Of a stretch of 64,000 nucleotides of DNA, positions 49,087 through 58,212 are shown one piece after another; the stretch's first letter is position 1, and each line of letters begins with the position of its first letter. This DNA comes from Kangiella sp. HZ709 (GTDB taxonomy: Bacteria > Pseudomonadota > Gammaproteobacteria > Enterobacterales > Kangiellaceae), in assembly GCF_009674675.1 (NCBI RefSeq), contig NZ_WKJC01000001.1, positions 434,001 through 498,000 of the forward strand, given 5' to 3'. Position numbers and translations under genes: made by a program. The notes under the pieces are model-generated. The model was not told the DNA's origin and did no database searches. It saw nothing but the letters and a program-made list of their open reading frames with translations.

Positions 49087-50091
49087 CTAAGCGAGTTTCT
49101 GCTTAATTTGTTGCCACTTTTCACTGTCGAAAACCTTAGCTAAATCGTATTCGATAGCTTTACCCGCCATAGTCGCAATTCGAACAGAGTTTTCGCTATT
49201 TACAGTTAGCTTGGCAGCATCAGCCAACTCTTGAGCTTCTTTTGGATGATTGCACACCAGCACCATATCGCAGCCGGCTTCAAGAGCTATATCAGCCCGA
49301 GCATGATAATCTCCTGCAACAGTTGCCCCTTCCATGGATAAATCGTCGCTAAAGATAACACCATTAAAACCCAGTTGCTGACGCAAAATATCCTGTAGCC
49401 AAGTTTGAGAAAAACCAGCAGGATGCTTATCAACTGACGGATAAATAACGTGCGCTGGCATCACCGCTTGATAGTCTTGCGCTAACTCAGAAAACACTCG
49501 CATATCCTGCGAAATAATTTGCTCACGAGGTCTATCATCAATCGGTATTTCTATGTGCGAATCCGCGCGTACAGAGCCATGCCCTGGAAAATGCTTAGCC
49601 GTAGTTGCCATACCATAGTCGTTCATACCTTTAATAAAAGCTCGGCCTAGCTCGATCACTTCGTCAATCTGACTTGAAAACGCTCGATCGCCAATCACTT
49701 CACTAATTTCACGATTTAAGTCCAGTACTGGGGCAAAACTAATATCAATCCCAACGCCCTGCACTTCCATCGCGATCATAGCACCGCAGTTATAAGCTTT
49801 TTCTTGTGCTAGTTGGATGTCTTGAGTTTGCTGTAAAATGTCACCCATTGGCGGAATAACACTAAAACCTTCCCTAAAACGCTGAACTCTGCCACCCTCA
49901 TGATCCACAGCAATAATAATATCGCCCGCAGACTCTTCACGCACAGCCATGCATAAGTCTGCGACCTGATTAGTTGAGGCATAGTTTCGGCTGAATAAAA
50001 TCAAGCCGCCAACCATTGGGTTTTTCAATAAATCCCTTTCACGACTATTAAGCGTTAATCCCTCTAAATCGAGCATTAATGGGCCATACAT
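49087..50091 (-). CDS. nagZ: Beta-N-acetylhexosaminidase NagZ
   Basis: A 334-residue cytoplasmic GH3 enzyme that removes N-acetylglucosamine from anhydromuropeptides during peptidoglycan recycling. It has MLDLEGLTLNSRERDLLKNPMVGGLILFSRNY at the start, DHEGGRVQRFREGFSVIPPM, the His/Asp loop KHFPGHGSVRADSHIEIP, and the nucleophile region GVIFSDDLSMEGA. The size matches E. coli NagZ (341). The ATG at 50091 gives MYGPLMLDLEG. The following mscS and DUF2288 genes may share a transcript. Confidence 0.94.
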   Translation of the reverse strand: MYGPLMLDLEGLTLNSRERDLLKNPMVGGLILFSRNYASTNQVADLCMAVREESAGDIIIAVDHEGGRVQRFREGFSVIPPMGDILQQTQDIQLAQEKAYNCGAMIAMEVQGVGIDISFAPVLDLNREISEVIGDRAFSSQIDEVIELGRAFIKGMNDYGMATTAKHFPGHGSVRADSHIEIPIDDRPREQIISQDMRVFSELAQDYQAVMPAHVIYPSVDKHPAGFSQTWLQDILRQQLGFNGVIFSDDLSMEGATVAGDYHARADIALEAGCDMVLVCNHPKEAQELADAAKLTVNSENSVRIATMAGKAIEYDLAKVFDSEKWQQIKQKLA

Positions 50092-50289
50092 TAGAATTGC
50101 AGCTCCAAAATTAGTATTTTTCTAATAATTGTGGTCATTCTACCCAATTCCTTCACAAGACACACTAGTGCAATCTTCTAAAACAACCGAAAATAGTTAT
50201 AATGACTGGCTGATATATTTGGGAATATCGATTCTGAAGAGCTGCAATATTAATTCGGCTCCAGTAAATGACAAAAGAGACTATTATCT

Positions 50290-52176
50290 ATGAAAAAATT
50301 TAGGAAAAGTATTGCGAGCACGCTAACTATCGCAGCCATATTTGGCATCACGGCCTGTAGCGATGCAAACAATAGCCAAGAACAATCTACGGAAAGTCCA
50401 AAAGCAATCGCCAGCGCCAAAGCACCAACCGCTGAAGAAGCAGCAATTTTTGTTGATGAGGCTGAAAAAGAGCTATCGGATCTATCGGATTATGGCGCTA
50501 AGATCGCTTGGGTCAATGCAAACTTTGTCACTGAAGACACCACTGCTTTGAATGCAGAAGTTGGTGAGCGTTACACCAAATTAGGCGTTGAACTCGCTAA
50601 CAAAGCAAAAAGGTTCAATGGCTTAGACTTACCTTATGATGTGGCACGCAAACTGGAAATGATTAAGCTTGGTTTAACTTTACCAGCACCATCTGACGCT
50701 GATAAAACTAAAAAATTAGCAGAAATCACTTCTAAGTTAGACAGTATTTATGCGCAAGGTCGTAGCCCAGATGGCCGCCCTCTTGGTCAATTAACCCAAA
50801 CTTTAGTCAAATCTCGTGATCCAGCAGAACTATTAAAAGCTTGGCAGGGTTGGCGCGAAATTTCTAAGCCAATGCGTCCGCTGTATGAAGAAATGGTCTC
50901 AATCGCTAACGAAGGTTCGAAAGAGTTAGGTTATAAAGACACTGGCGCTATGTGGCGCTCGAAATACGACATGCCAGCAGATGACTTTGCAGCAGAGCTT
51001 GATCGTCTATGGGGACAAGTCAGTCCTTTGTATGATGCGCTTCACTGTCACGTTCGCGCAGAAATGAATAAACAGTATGGCGATGAAGTGGTTTCTACGG
51101 AAGGGCCTATGCCAGCACATTTATTCGGTAACATGTGGGCACAGCAATGGGCTAACATTTATGATATCGCTGGTCCTAAAGATGGCGGCAAAGGCATTGA
51201 CATCAACCCTTTACTAGAAAAGTTTTATGGGGTTGACCATGAAGTAGTGACCCATGCCGAAAAAGAAACTGCGGTTAAGAAAATGGTTAAGACTGGAGAA
51301 GATTTCTTCTCGTCGCTAGGCTTTGATCCATTACCACAAACTTTCTGGGATCGTTCTTTATTCGTAAAACCTCGCGACCGTGATGTACAGTGTCACGCTT
51401 CAGCTTGGGACTTGGATAATAAAGAAGATATCCGCATTAAAATGTGTACAGAAATCAACGCTGATGATTTCCAAACCGTACACCATGAATTAGGCCATAA
51501 CTATTACCAACGCGCATATATGGATCAATCTTTGTACTATAAAAACAGTGCTAATGATGGCTTCCACGAAGCGATTGGTGATACCGTCGCCCTTTCAATT
51601 ACACCAAAATATTTAAAACAAATTGGTTTAATTGATGCAGAGCCGGACGCGTCAGCGGATGTTGCTTTGTTAATGCGTTCTGCTTTAGATAAAGTAGCTT
51701 TCTTACCATTTGGTTTATTAGTCGACCAATGGCGTTGGAAAGTTTTCAACGGCGAAATTACACCTGAAAACTACAACCAAGGCTGGTGGGATCTGCGTGA
51801 AAAATATCAAGGTTTAAAACCGCCAGTAGCACGAAGTGAAAGCGACTTTGATCCAGGTGCAAAATATCATATCCCTGGTAATACACCTTACTCACGGTAT
51901 TTCTTAGCGCATATTTTGCAATTCCAATTCTTCCGTGACATGTGCAAAATGTCAGGCAACGAAGGTCCACTTCACCGCTGCTCTTTCTATGGCGATAAAG
52001 AAGCGGGCGCGAAGTTAAATGCTATGTTGGAAATGGGCGCTTCACGTCCATGGCCAGATGCATTAGAAGCCATGACAGGCCAAAGAGAAATGGATGCTAC
52101 AGCTGTACTAGAATACTATGCACCACTTAAAGCATGGTTAGACGAGCAAAACAAAGATCGTCAGTGCGGTTGGTAA
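50290..52176 (+). CDS. Peptidase M2 (angiotensin-converting-enzyme-like) lipoprotein
   Basis: A 628-residue zinc dipeptidyl carboxypeptidase of the ACE family. The signal peptide ends GITAC with lipobox Cys23, so it should be a lipoprotein in the periplasm. The zinc site is H399-E-L-G-H403 (TVHHELGHNYYQ) with the third ligand E427 in FHEAIGD, 24 residues after the second His as in ACE. Late GAKYHIPGNTPYSRYFLAHILQFQF also matches the family, where Arg binds the chloride/substrate pocket. M2 enzymes are sparsely distributed in bacteria and suit peptide-based nutrition. A perfect -10 TATAAT lies at 50198-50203 but without a strong -35. Confidence 0.94.
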   Translation: MKKFRKSIASTLTIAAIFGITACSDANNSQEQSTESPKAIASAKAPTAEEAAIFVDEAEKELSDLSDYGAKIAWVNANFVTEDTTALNAEVGERYTKLGVELANKAKRFNGLDLPYDVARKLEMIKLGLTLPAPSDADKTKKLAEITSKLDSIYAQGRSPDGRPLGQLTQTLVKSRDPAELLKAWQGWREISKPMRPLYEEMVSIANEGSKELGYKDTGAMWRSKYDMPADDFAAELDRLWGQVSPLYDALHCHVRAEMNKQYGDEVVSTEGPMPAHLFGNMWAQQWANIYDIAGPKDGGKGIDINPLLEKFYGVDHEVVTHAEKETAVKKMVKTGEDFFSSLGFDPLPQTFWDRSLFVKPRDRDVQCHASAWDLDNKEDIRIKMCTEINADDFQTVHHELGHNYYQRAYMDQSLYYKNSANDGFHEAIGDTVALSITPKYLKQIGLIDAEPDASADVALLMRSALDKVAFLPFGLLVDQWRWKVFNGEITPENYNQGWWDLREKYQGLKPPVARSESDFDPGAKYHIPGNTPYSRYFLAHILQFQFFRDMCKMSGNEGPLHRCSFYGDKEAGAKLNAMLEMGASRPWPDALEAMTGQREMDATAVLEYYAPLKAWLDEQNKDRQCGW

Positions 52177-52193
52177 AACACTAAAAACACGCC

Positions 52194-52213
52194 ATCCCCG
52201 CGCAAGCGGGGAT
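52194..52213. repeat. REP-like palindrome (ATCCCCGC GCAA GCGGGGAT)
   Basis: Perfect 8-bp stem 52194-52201 with 52206-52213, four-base loop, embedded in a GC-rich patch. It resembles the widespread proteobacterial intergenic repeat that reads CCATCCCCGC..GCGGGGAT. The sequence that follows (AGATTCCCACCTCCCG at about 52242) looks like a decayed second palindrome. It lies 18 bp after the M2 peptidase stop and could also act as a weak terminator. Confidence 0.65.
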
Positions 52214-52469
52214 CATCTTCAACCTTAAATCAAGATTCAAGCTAGATTCCCACCTCCCGACAAATCACAGAGATAAAATAAAGCTCGACACAGCGATAGT
52301 TTGTCTATAGAGTGTGCAACAGCTAGAAAGCAAGTCTATTATTTACATCACTACATTTCGCAGTTTTTATTCGTAATATCTCGTCCTGCAGTTTTTAAGT
52401 CACAGTCTATTTTCAAAGCAATTCATGCCTATTGAAGGCACACTTTTATTTAAAATACAGGATATTATT

Positions 52470-52679
52470 ATGTCTAACACAGTTAAAGGAACCGTTAAAT
52501 GGTTCAACGAATCTAAAGGTTTTGGTTTTATTGAGCAAGAAAACGGCCCAGACGTTTTTGCACACTACAGCGCTATTAGCAGCTCTGGCTTTAAAACTCT
52601 TGCAGAAGGTCAACCAGTTGAGTTCGTTGTAGCACAAGGTCCAAAAGGCCCACAAGCTGAGAACATTGTAGCCGCTTAA
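52470..52679 (+). CDS. Cold-shock protein, CspA family
   Basis: A 69-residue OB-fold RNA chaperone. Motifs [15 protein letters not shown] (RNP1) and DVFAHYSAI (RNP2) are intact. I start at ATG 52470, with AGGA seven bases before it; the ATG at 52425 would add 15 residues not found in the family. The long gap upstream (from 52214) suggests a 5' leader, as in cold-induced csp genes. It has a strong terminator. Which paralog it corresponds to cannot be told. Confidence 0.96.
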   Translation: MSNTVKGTVKWFNESKGFGFIEQENGPDVFAHYSAISSSGFKTLAEGQPVEFVVAQGPKGPQAENIVAA

Positions 52680-52694
52680 TACGACTACTCTTTT

Positions 52695-52725
52695 AAAAAA
52701 GCAGACTTTCGAGTCTGCTTTTTTT
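52695..52725 (+). terminator. Terminator of the cold-shock gene, TTCG loop
   Basis: A 13-bp stem AAAAAAGCAGACT / AGTCTGCTTTTTT (52695-52707 with 52712-52724), loop TTCG. Its 3' arm ends exactly at the first base of the convergent pncC stop codon. Confidence 0.93.
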
Positions 52726-53215
52726 ATGCAAAATCTTCAATCAAACTATCAATCAATTCTAAAGCTTTTTCGACTGTTTGTTGGCGCACTTGCACCCTAT
52801 TTCCCGCAAAAACTAATTTATGAGCACCAGCTCCTAAAGCATGAGCATAACCAAACCAGACAGTTCCAACTGGCTTATCTTCAGAGCCCCCATCTGGACC
52901 TGCGATACCACTTACGGCTATTGCGATGCGCTTACCTTTACCTGCGCGATTATAAGCGCCTTTGGCCATACTTTTCACCACATCCATGGAGACGGCGCCA
53001 GCCGCTTCGATAAGCTCCATGGGAACGCCTAACATTTCATGTTTTGCATTGTTGGAGTATGTGATAAAAGCTCTATCAAACCATTGCGAACTTCCGGCCA
53101 AATTCGTACAAGCAGCTGAGATCATGCCGCCAGTACAAGATTCAGCCGTAACTACCATCAGTTCTTTGTCGATTAATTTTTGTGCGGTTAATTTCAGTTG
53201 TTCTAATTGTTGCAA
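52724..53215 (-). CDS. pncC: Nicotinamide-nucleotide amidohydrolase PncC (CinA C-terminal family)
   Basis: A 163-residue stand-alone CinA C-terminal domain that deamidates nicotinamide mononucleotide to recycle NAD breakdown products. Features include MVVTAESCTGGMISAACTNLAGSSQWFDRAFITYSNNAKHEMLGV with active-site Ser/Lys region, and AIAVSGIAGPDGGSEDKPVGTVWFGYA. The name CinA (competence-induced) is used for longer fused forms. It is divergent from mutS; in many relatives pncC lies between mutS and recA, but recA is 36 kb away here. Confidence 0.93.
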   Translation of the reverse strand: MQQLEQLKLTAQKLIDKELMVVTAESCTGGMISAACTNLAGSSQWFDRAFITYSNNAKHEMLGVPMELIEAAGAVSMDVVKSMAKGAYNRAGKGKRIAIAVSGIAGPDGGSEDKPVGTVWFGYAHALGAGAHKLVFAGNRVQVRQQTVEKALELIDSLIEDFA

Positions 53216-53308
53216 GCGTCACCTACTGGTTTTCTTTATTTATGTTTATAGCCAGATCCGTTAAGCTATAGGCAATAGATAATGGCATCATAATATAATA
53301 ATTACTCC

Positions 53309-55915
53309 ATGGCGAAATCCGATAAAACCTCTGCAAATGATCCTGCTTTGCAGCAGCATACTCCAATGATGCGCCAATACTGGCGACTTAAAAACGAACA
53401 TCCCGATTATCTTCTCTTTTATCGTATGGGTGATTTTTATGAGTTGTTTTATGAGGATGCTAAACGCGCTGCTGAAATTCTTGATTTAACTCTGACCAAA
53501 CGCGGTGCTTCTGCAGGCGAGCCAATTCCAATGGCAGGAGTTCCGTTTCATGCGGTAGATGGTTATTTAGCGAGATTAGTTAAACTAGGCGAATCAGTAG
53601 CGATATGCGAGCAAATTGGCGATCCCGCTACCAGTAAAGGACCGGTTGATCGGAAAGTGGTTCGCATTGTGACTCCGGGAACCCTTTATGATGAAAACCT
53701 GTTAGATGCCAATTCAGAGCAACTGCTAGCCGCGGCTTACAAAAAATACCATAGCTATGGACTGGCTTGTATTGATATGGCTTCTGGCCGTTTTTGGTTA
53801 TCTGAATTTGATAATAAAAGTGATTTCCAAGCGGAGCTATACCGAGTAAAACCTGCAGAAATGGTCATTAGCGATGCACTACAAGAAGATGGTTCTCAAT
53901 CTCTTCTAGGCAACTTAGAAACCAGCATCAAGTGGCAACCTGATTTTGCTTTCGATTATGAGCAAAATCTTGCTAATTTATTAAACCATTTTCAAGTTAA
54001 AAACTTAGATTCTTTTGGTTGTGATGATTTTAATTTAGCCGTTTGCGCTGCCGGTGCAGTTTTAACCTATGCAAAAAATACTCAGCTAAATTCTTTACCC
54101 CATATCCGCACTTTGCAACGTCACCAAGACAGCCAACAGCTTACTCTAGATCCGGCAACTCGTCGTAATTTAGAGCTCACTGAAAATTTACAAGGCGGTA
54201 CTGCAAACACTTTATTTGAAGTATTAAACTCTACCAAAACGGTCATGGGGGCTCGTCTATTAAAACGCTGGTTACATGCTCCATTAAGTACCAAAGCTCA
54301 GATTGAGTCGCGCCTAAATGCAGTTTCTCAAATTCAACAAGAACACCGATTTATTGAGCTGCAAGAAATCTTAAGTGATATAGCCGATATCGAGCGCATA
54401 TCCACCCGGCTGGCCTTAGGCAGTGCCAACCCTCGTGACTTAAAGCGACTCGAAAATGGTTTGTGTGCATCGCAAACTTTAAATCAATATTTATCCGATA
54501 ATAAACTTTCAATTGATTTGAGCTCAACCATTCATAGTTTAGAAAACATTCAAGACCTTTTGAATCAATCAATTATTGAGCAACCTCCAATGGTTATTCG
54601 TGATGGTGGCATGATTGCCAATGGTTTTAATGCTGATTTAGATGAATTAAAAAGTCTCGCTTCTGATGCCAGCGACTTTATGTTGCGACTTGAAAATGAC
54701 GAAAAAGAACAAACCGGCTTAAGCACTTTAAAAGTTGGTTACAACAAGGTGCATGGTTTTTATATAGAAATATCCCGGGCTCAATCTGAACAAGCTCCTG
54801 CACATTATATTCGCCGACAAACCTTAAAAAATAACGAGCGATTTATTACGCCCGAATTAAAAGAGTACGAAGAAAAAGTCTTATCCAGCAAATCAAGAGC
54901 CTTAGCGCTGGAAAAGAAAATTTACGCAAAACTCATCTCTGAGTTGCAGCAATATGTAGCAAAAATTCAATCCACCGCCAATGCAGTAGCTGAGCTTGAT
55001 TTGCTCACTTGTTTTGCAGAACGCGCTGAATCATTAGAGCTTAACCGCCCTACTTTAATCAATGACAACTCCATCGATATTCAACAAGGCAGACACCCTG
55101 TAGTAGAATATCATTTGGATGAGCCCTTTATTGCTAATGATTTAGCTTTAAATAAATCTCGTCGTAGTTTGATTATTACGGGGCCAAATATGGGCGGTAA
55201 ATCGACTTATATGCGACAAACTGCCTTGATAGTACTAATGGCGCATATTGGATGTTTTGTGCCAGCTCAAAGCGCTGAAATAGGCACAGTTGATCGAATC
55301 TTTACCCGTATAGGTGCTTCTGATGATTTAGCTTCTGGCCGCTCAACCTTTATGGTTGAGATGTCGGAAACTGCCAATATTTTAAATAACGCCACTAACA
55401 AAAGTTTAATTTTGTTGGATGAGATTGGCCGAGGAACCTCGACCTTTGACGGTTTAGCTTTAGCTTCTGCAACGATTCAATATATCCATGAAAAAATAAA
55501 TGCCTTTACCCTCTTTGCGACCCACTATTTCGAGCTGACCCAACAGGCTGAATCTTGGGATAAAATGGAGAATGTGCATTTTGGTGCCACCGAGCATCAA
55601 GACTCCGAAGGCTCGAACTTAATTTTCTCGCACAAGGTTAATGATGGCCCAGCCAGTCAGAGCTACGGCATTCAGGTCGCCCAATTGGCTGGCTTACCTA
55701 AAGTGGTCATCAGCGTGGCCAATCAGCTATTAAAACATTTAGAAAAGTCAGGTACTAATGAAGCGGCAATACCAGAAATTGAACTATCGCAAATCGAACA
55801 AATAACCCAGCAGGAATCAGAAGTAGAGAACACTTTAAAATCTATTGAGATTGACGAATTATCACCAAGACAAGCACTCGATCTATTGTATAAACTTAGA
55901 GAATCGCTAAAATAG
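53309..55915 (+). CDS. mutS: DNA mismatch repair protein MutS
   Basis: An 868-residue mismatch-recognition ATPase. The mismatch-binding domain has [35 protein letters not shown] with the conserved F-x-E mismatch wedge, FYELF. The ATPase has Walker [10 protein letters not shown] at residues 625-633 and Walker [21 protein letters not shown]. The short C-terminal tail ends LYKLRESLK. The ATG at 53309 has a poor ribosome site, but conserved sequence starts within 20 residues. mutL is not in this window. fdxA follows 46 bp downstream. Confidence 0.98.
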   Translation: MAKSDKTSANDPALQQHTPMMRQYWRLKNEHPDYLLFYRMGDFYELFYEDAKRAAEILDLTLTKRGASAGEPIPMAGVPFHAVDGYLARLVKLGESVAICEQIGDPATSKGPVDRKVVRIVTPGTLYDENLLDANSEQLLAAAYKKYHSYGLACIDMASGRFWLSEFDNKSDFQAELYRVKPAEMVISDALQEDGSQSLLGNLETSIKWQPDFAFDYEQNLANLLNHFQVKNLDSFGCDDFNLAVCAAGAVLTYAKNTQLNSLPHIRTLQRHQDSQQLTLDPATRRNLELTENLQGGTANTLFEVLNSTKTVMGARLLKRWLHAPLSTKAQIESRLNAVSQIQQEHRFIELQEILSDIADIERISTRLALGSANPRDLKRLENGLCASQTLNQYLSDNKLSIDLSSTIHSLENIQDLLNQSIIEQPPMVIRDGGMIANGFNADLDELKSLASDASDFMLRLENDEKEQTGLSTLKVGYNKVHGFYIEISRAQSEQAPAHYIRRQTLKNNERFITPELKEYEEKVLSSKSRALALEKKIYAKLISELQQYVAKIQSTANAVAELDLLTCFAERAESLELNRPTLINDNSIDIQQGRHPVVEYHLDEPFIANDLALNKSRRSLIITGPNMGGKSTYMRQTALIVLMAHIGCFVPAQSAEIGTVDRIFTRIGASDDLASGRSTFMVEMSETANILNNATNKSLILLDEIGRGTSTFDGLALASATIQYIHEKINAFTLFATHYFELTQQAESWDKMENVHFGATEHQDSEGSNLIFSHKVNDGPASQSYGIQVAQLAGLPKVVISVANQLLKHLEKSGTNEAAIPEIELSQIEQITQQESEVENTLKSIEIDELSPRQALDLLYKLRESLK

Positions 55916-55960
55916 CGCCTGTAATCTTGATTTCAATTATTGACCGACCCAGGAAATAGC

Positions 55961-56284
55961 ATGGCCTTTGTAGTAACTGATAATTGTATTAAATGTAAAC
56001 ACACCGATTGTGTTGAAGTTTGTCCTGTGGACTGCTTTTATGAAGGTCCCAATTTTTTAGTGATCAATCCTGATGAGTGTATTGATTGCGCTCTATGTGA
56101 ACCTGAGTGCCCCGCTGAAGCTATCTTTGAAGAAGATGATGTGCCGGCTGGTCAAGAAAGCTTTGTTGAATTAAATGCCGAGCTATCAGAAATTTGGCCC
56201 AATATTACCGAGAAAAAAGATGCACCTGAAGATGCAGAAGAATGGGACGGTGTTGAAAATAAATTACAGTACTTGGAAAGATAA
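55961..56284 (+). CDS. fdxA: 7Fe ferredoxin FdxA
   Basis: A 107-residue ferredoxin. The first Cys cluster ([17 protein letters not shown]) and the second ([12 protein letters not shown]) are those of 3Fe-4S plus 4Fe-4S ferredoxins of the FdxA type, with an acidic C-terminal tail ([23 protein letters not shown]). I start at ATG 55961 ([12 protein letters not shown]), as AGGA lies eight bases before it. Adjacent mutS-fdxA is common in gammaproteobacteria. It may supply electrons to partners that are not evident here; the oxygenases downstream use 2-oxoglutarate and do not normally need a ferredoxin. Confidence 0.94.
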   Translation: MAFVVTDNCIKCKHTDCVEVCPVDCFYEGPNFLVINPDECIDCALCEPECPAEAIFEEDDVPAGQESFVELNAELSEIWPNITEKKDAPEDAEEWDGVENKLQYLER

Positions 56285-56317
56285 TTTAGAGCTAAACTTA
56301 TATTCGAGGAGCCTCAA

Positions 56318-56875
56318 TTGAAGCCAGTAAGAACCGGATCAATTCAAGATAGAAAAATAGCCATTTATGACGGGCTACTCAAGCAAAATGAAGTTGTAGC
56401 TTTAGATCGAGCTTTTCAAAATGCTCCTTTCACCAAAAACGAAGTTGCTAAAGCTGAAACTCAAAACTCTCCACATTGGGCTCTTAATTTGTCTATAGAA
56501 GAGTTTAAATCGACACCAATGTATTCAAATTTGTTATTAGCATTAAGCGACTTTACAGGTGATGCATCTAATTATCATCCTTACCGACATTATTGTAACT
56601 ACGCTAGTTTTGGCGATATGCTTTATAGCCACAGAGATAGTTCAGAGCCAGGTGCCGAAATAACCGCTTTGTGGTTTATTTGCACTAAATGGCACCATGA
56701 CTGGGGCGGTGAAACTTTATTTTATAGTGATGAAGGTGATGCCGAGTTTGTATGTACGCCCAAACCTGGCCGCTTGGTTTTATTTGATAGCCATCTTTTA
56801 CATGCAGGCAAAGCACCGAATAGGAACTGCCTTCAGCCAAGATTTACATTTGCTGTGAAATTAGAAAAAGCGTAA
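56318..56875 (+). CDS. 2-oxoglutarate/Fe(II) dioxygenase, prolyl-4-hydroxylase-like
   Basis: A 185-residue double-stranded beta-helix oxygenase. Iron ligands are H105-R-D107 (YSHRDSSEPG) and H162 (FDSHLLHAG); R175 (LQPRFTFAV) is a candidate 2-oxoglutarate-binding residue. WHHDWGGETLFYSDEGD is typical of P4H-like enzymes, which hydroxylate proteins or small molecules. It uses TTG at 56318 as start: GAGGAG is six bases before it. Its stop overlaps the next gene's ATG by one base (TAATG), so the two oxygenases are made together. Substrate unknown. Confidence 0.88.
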   Translation: MKPVRTGSIQDRKIAIYDGLLKQNEVVALDRAFQNAPFTKNEVAKAETQNSPHWALNLSIEEFKSTPMYSNLLLALSDFTGDASNYHPYRHYCNYASFGDMLYSHRDSSEPGAEITALWFICTKWHHDWGGETLFYSDEGDAEFVCTPKPGRLVLFDSHLLHAGKAPNRNCLQPRFTFAVKLEKA

Positions 56876-58047
56876 TGAATGATTTTTTTGAATCTGCATT
56901 CGCTGCCTATAAGAAAAAAAATTACAATACAGCTTTATCAATTATTGACACTATTTCAAGCAAAGACTCAGGTAGTTTTGGTAATTCTTTACAGTTAAAA
57001 GCTCAAATATATTTTGAACTACAAAAGACTGATTCATTTATAACTACGCTAAAAGAAATTTATCAGTTCAATCCAAATGACAAATCTAACCTACTAGCAT
57101 TAATAATCTGGCTCAATAATGATCAGAAAAAAAATGATGCATTTAATTATCTGAATATTCTATCTAAAAAAATCATCGAAGAGTCTGACAAGGATTTTTT
57201 CAATAAAAATGTCAAACAATTATCTTCGTTTGTAAACTTATCATTAGATATTTTGAAATCTCAGATTCTAGATAAGAATAAACAACTTGAGGTAAATCTT
57301 AATTTTAAAGCCTTCGTAAACAACATATTCAACTCTAAATTGGCATTAAAAAACATTCATTCAGAATATCAACGCCCTACATATCTTCACTATCCAGGAC
57401 TGAAAGAGTCCGCATGGCACAATACTGAATCAGTCAAGCAATTAGCTCCCTCTGATTTTCAATCATTAAAAGAAGAAATAATTGACTTATTCAGCTCCAG
57501 CCAGTCTCGCCCTTACTATCAATCTGATGCTCCGACCAAAAGCTCTCTAGAATCTTTGAGGAATAATGAGAATTGGAGTTCTATAATTCTCCAAAATCAG
57601 AAAGGAGTGCGTTACGACTCCAGTGAATATCCAGTATTAGCAAGTTATATTAAGCAGTTACCTCTAGCGGACTGCCCACCTCATGCTCCAGAGGTGATGC
57701 TTTCTATCTTAAAACCTGGAACTCATATCCCGCCTCATTACGGACTTTCAAACTTTAAATTAACGCTTCATCTACCCATAATGGTTCCAAAAGGTGAGTT
57801 GTTTATTAAAGTAGGCGATATTAAAAAAACATGGAAGGAAGGAGTCCCCCTTTTATTTGACGACTCTTATATTCATGAAGCAATAAATAATAGTGAGCAG
57901 GTTCGGTTGGTTTTGATAGCCGATATATGGCACCCAAGCCTGTCGAGCAGTGAACGTATACTATTGCAAAATAGCATAGAAATTATCGATAACTGGCATA
58001 AATACTCTTTTAATCATTTGTTCAGTTATGGTTTACAGTATAACTGA
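56875..58047 (+). CDS. Aspartyl/asparaginyl beta-hydroxylase-like oxygenase with helical N-terminus
   Basis: A 390-residue protein. The first 170 residues are helical and TPR-like (FESAFAAYKKKNYNTALSIIDTIS...LKAQIYFELQKTD). The C-terminal part is an Asp/Asn beta-hydroxylase domain (PF05118): EVMLSILKPGTHIPPHYGLSNFKLTLHLPIM with iron-ligand H288, then LLFDDSYIHEAIN with H334, and EQVRLVLIADIWHP with the 2OG-binding Arg. It is coupled to the upstream oxygenase. Codon use is slightly more AT-rich than in the neighbours, as judged by eye. In animals and bacteria such proteins hydroxylate EGF-like or other peptides; the substrate here is unknown. Confidence 0.85.
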   Translation: MNDFFESAFAAYKKKNYNTALSIIDTISSKDSGSFGNSLQLKAQIYFELQKTDSFITTLKEIYQFNPNDKSNLLALIIWLNNDQKKNDAFNYLNILSKKIIEESDKDFFNKNVKQLSSFVNLSLDILKSQILDKNKQLEVNLNFKAFVNNIFNSKLALKNIHSEYQRPTYLHYPGLKESAWHNTESVKQLAPSDFQSLKEEIIDLFSSSQSRPYYQSDAPTKSSLESLRNNENWSSIILQNQKGVRYDSSEYPVLASYIKQLPLADCPPHAPEVMLSILKPGTHIPPHYGLSNFKLTLHLPIMVPKGELFIKVGDIKKTWKEGVPLLFDDSYIHEAINNSEQVRLVLIADIWHPSLSSSERILLQNSIEIIDNWHKYSFNHLFSYGLQYN

Positions 58048-58212
58048 AGATTTTGTAAATTTGGCTGACACATTTTTACCCTAAAAAATCAAAAAGTTAG
58101 CTAAATCAATAAGTTTCACTGAGTACGCTGTAAGAATTACTCTTTTGTAAAATCGACATTCTGTGATAGAGTTAACATTGATAGATAGATCCAGTTATCA
58201 TTGGTGGGGCGA

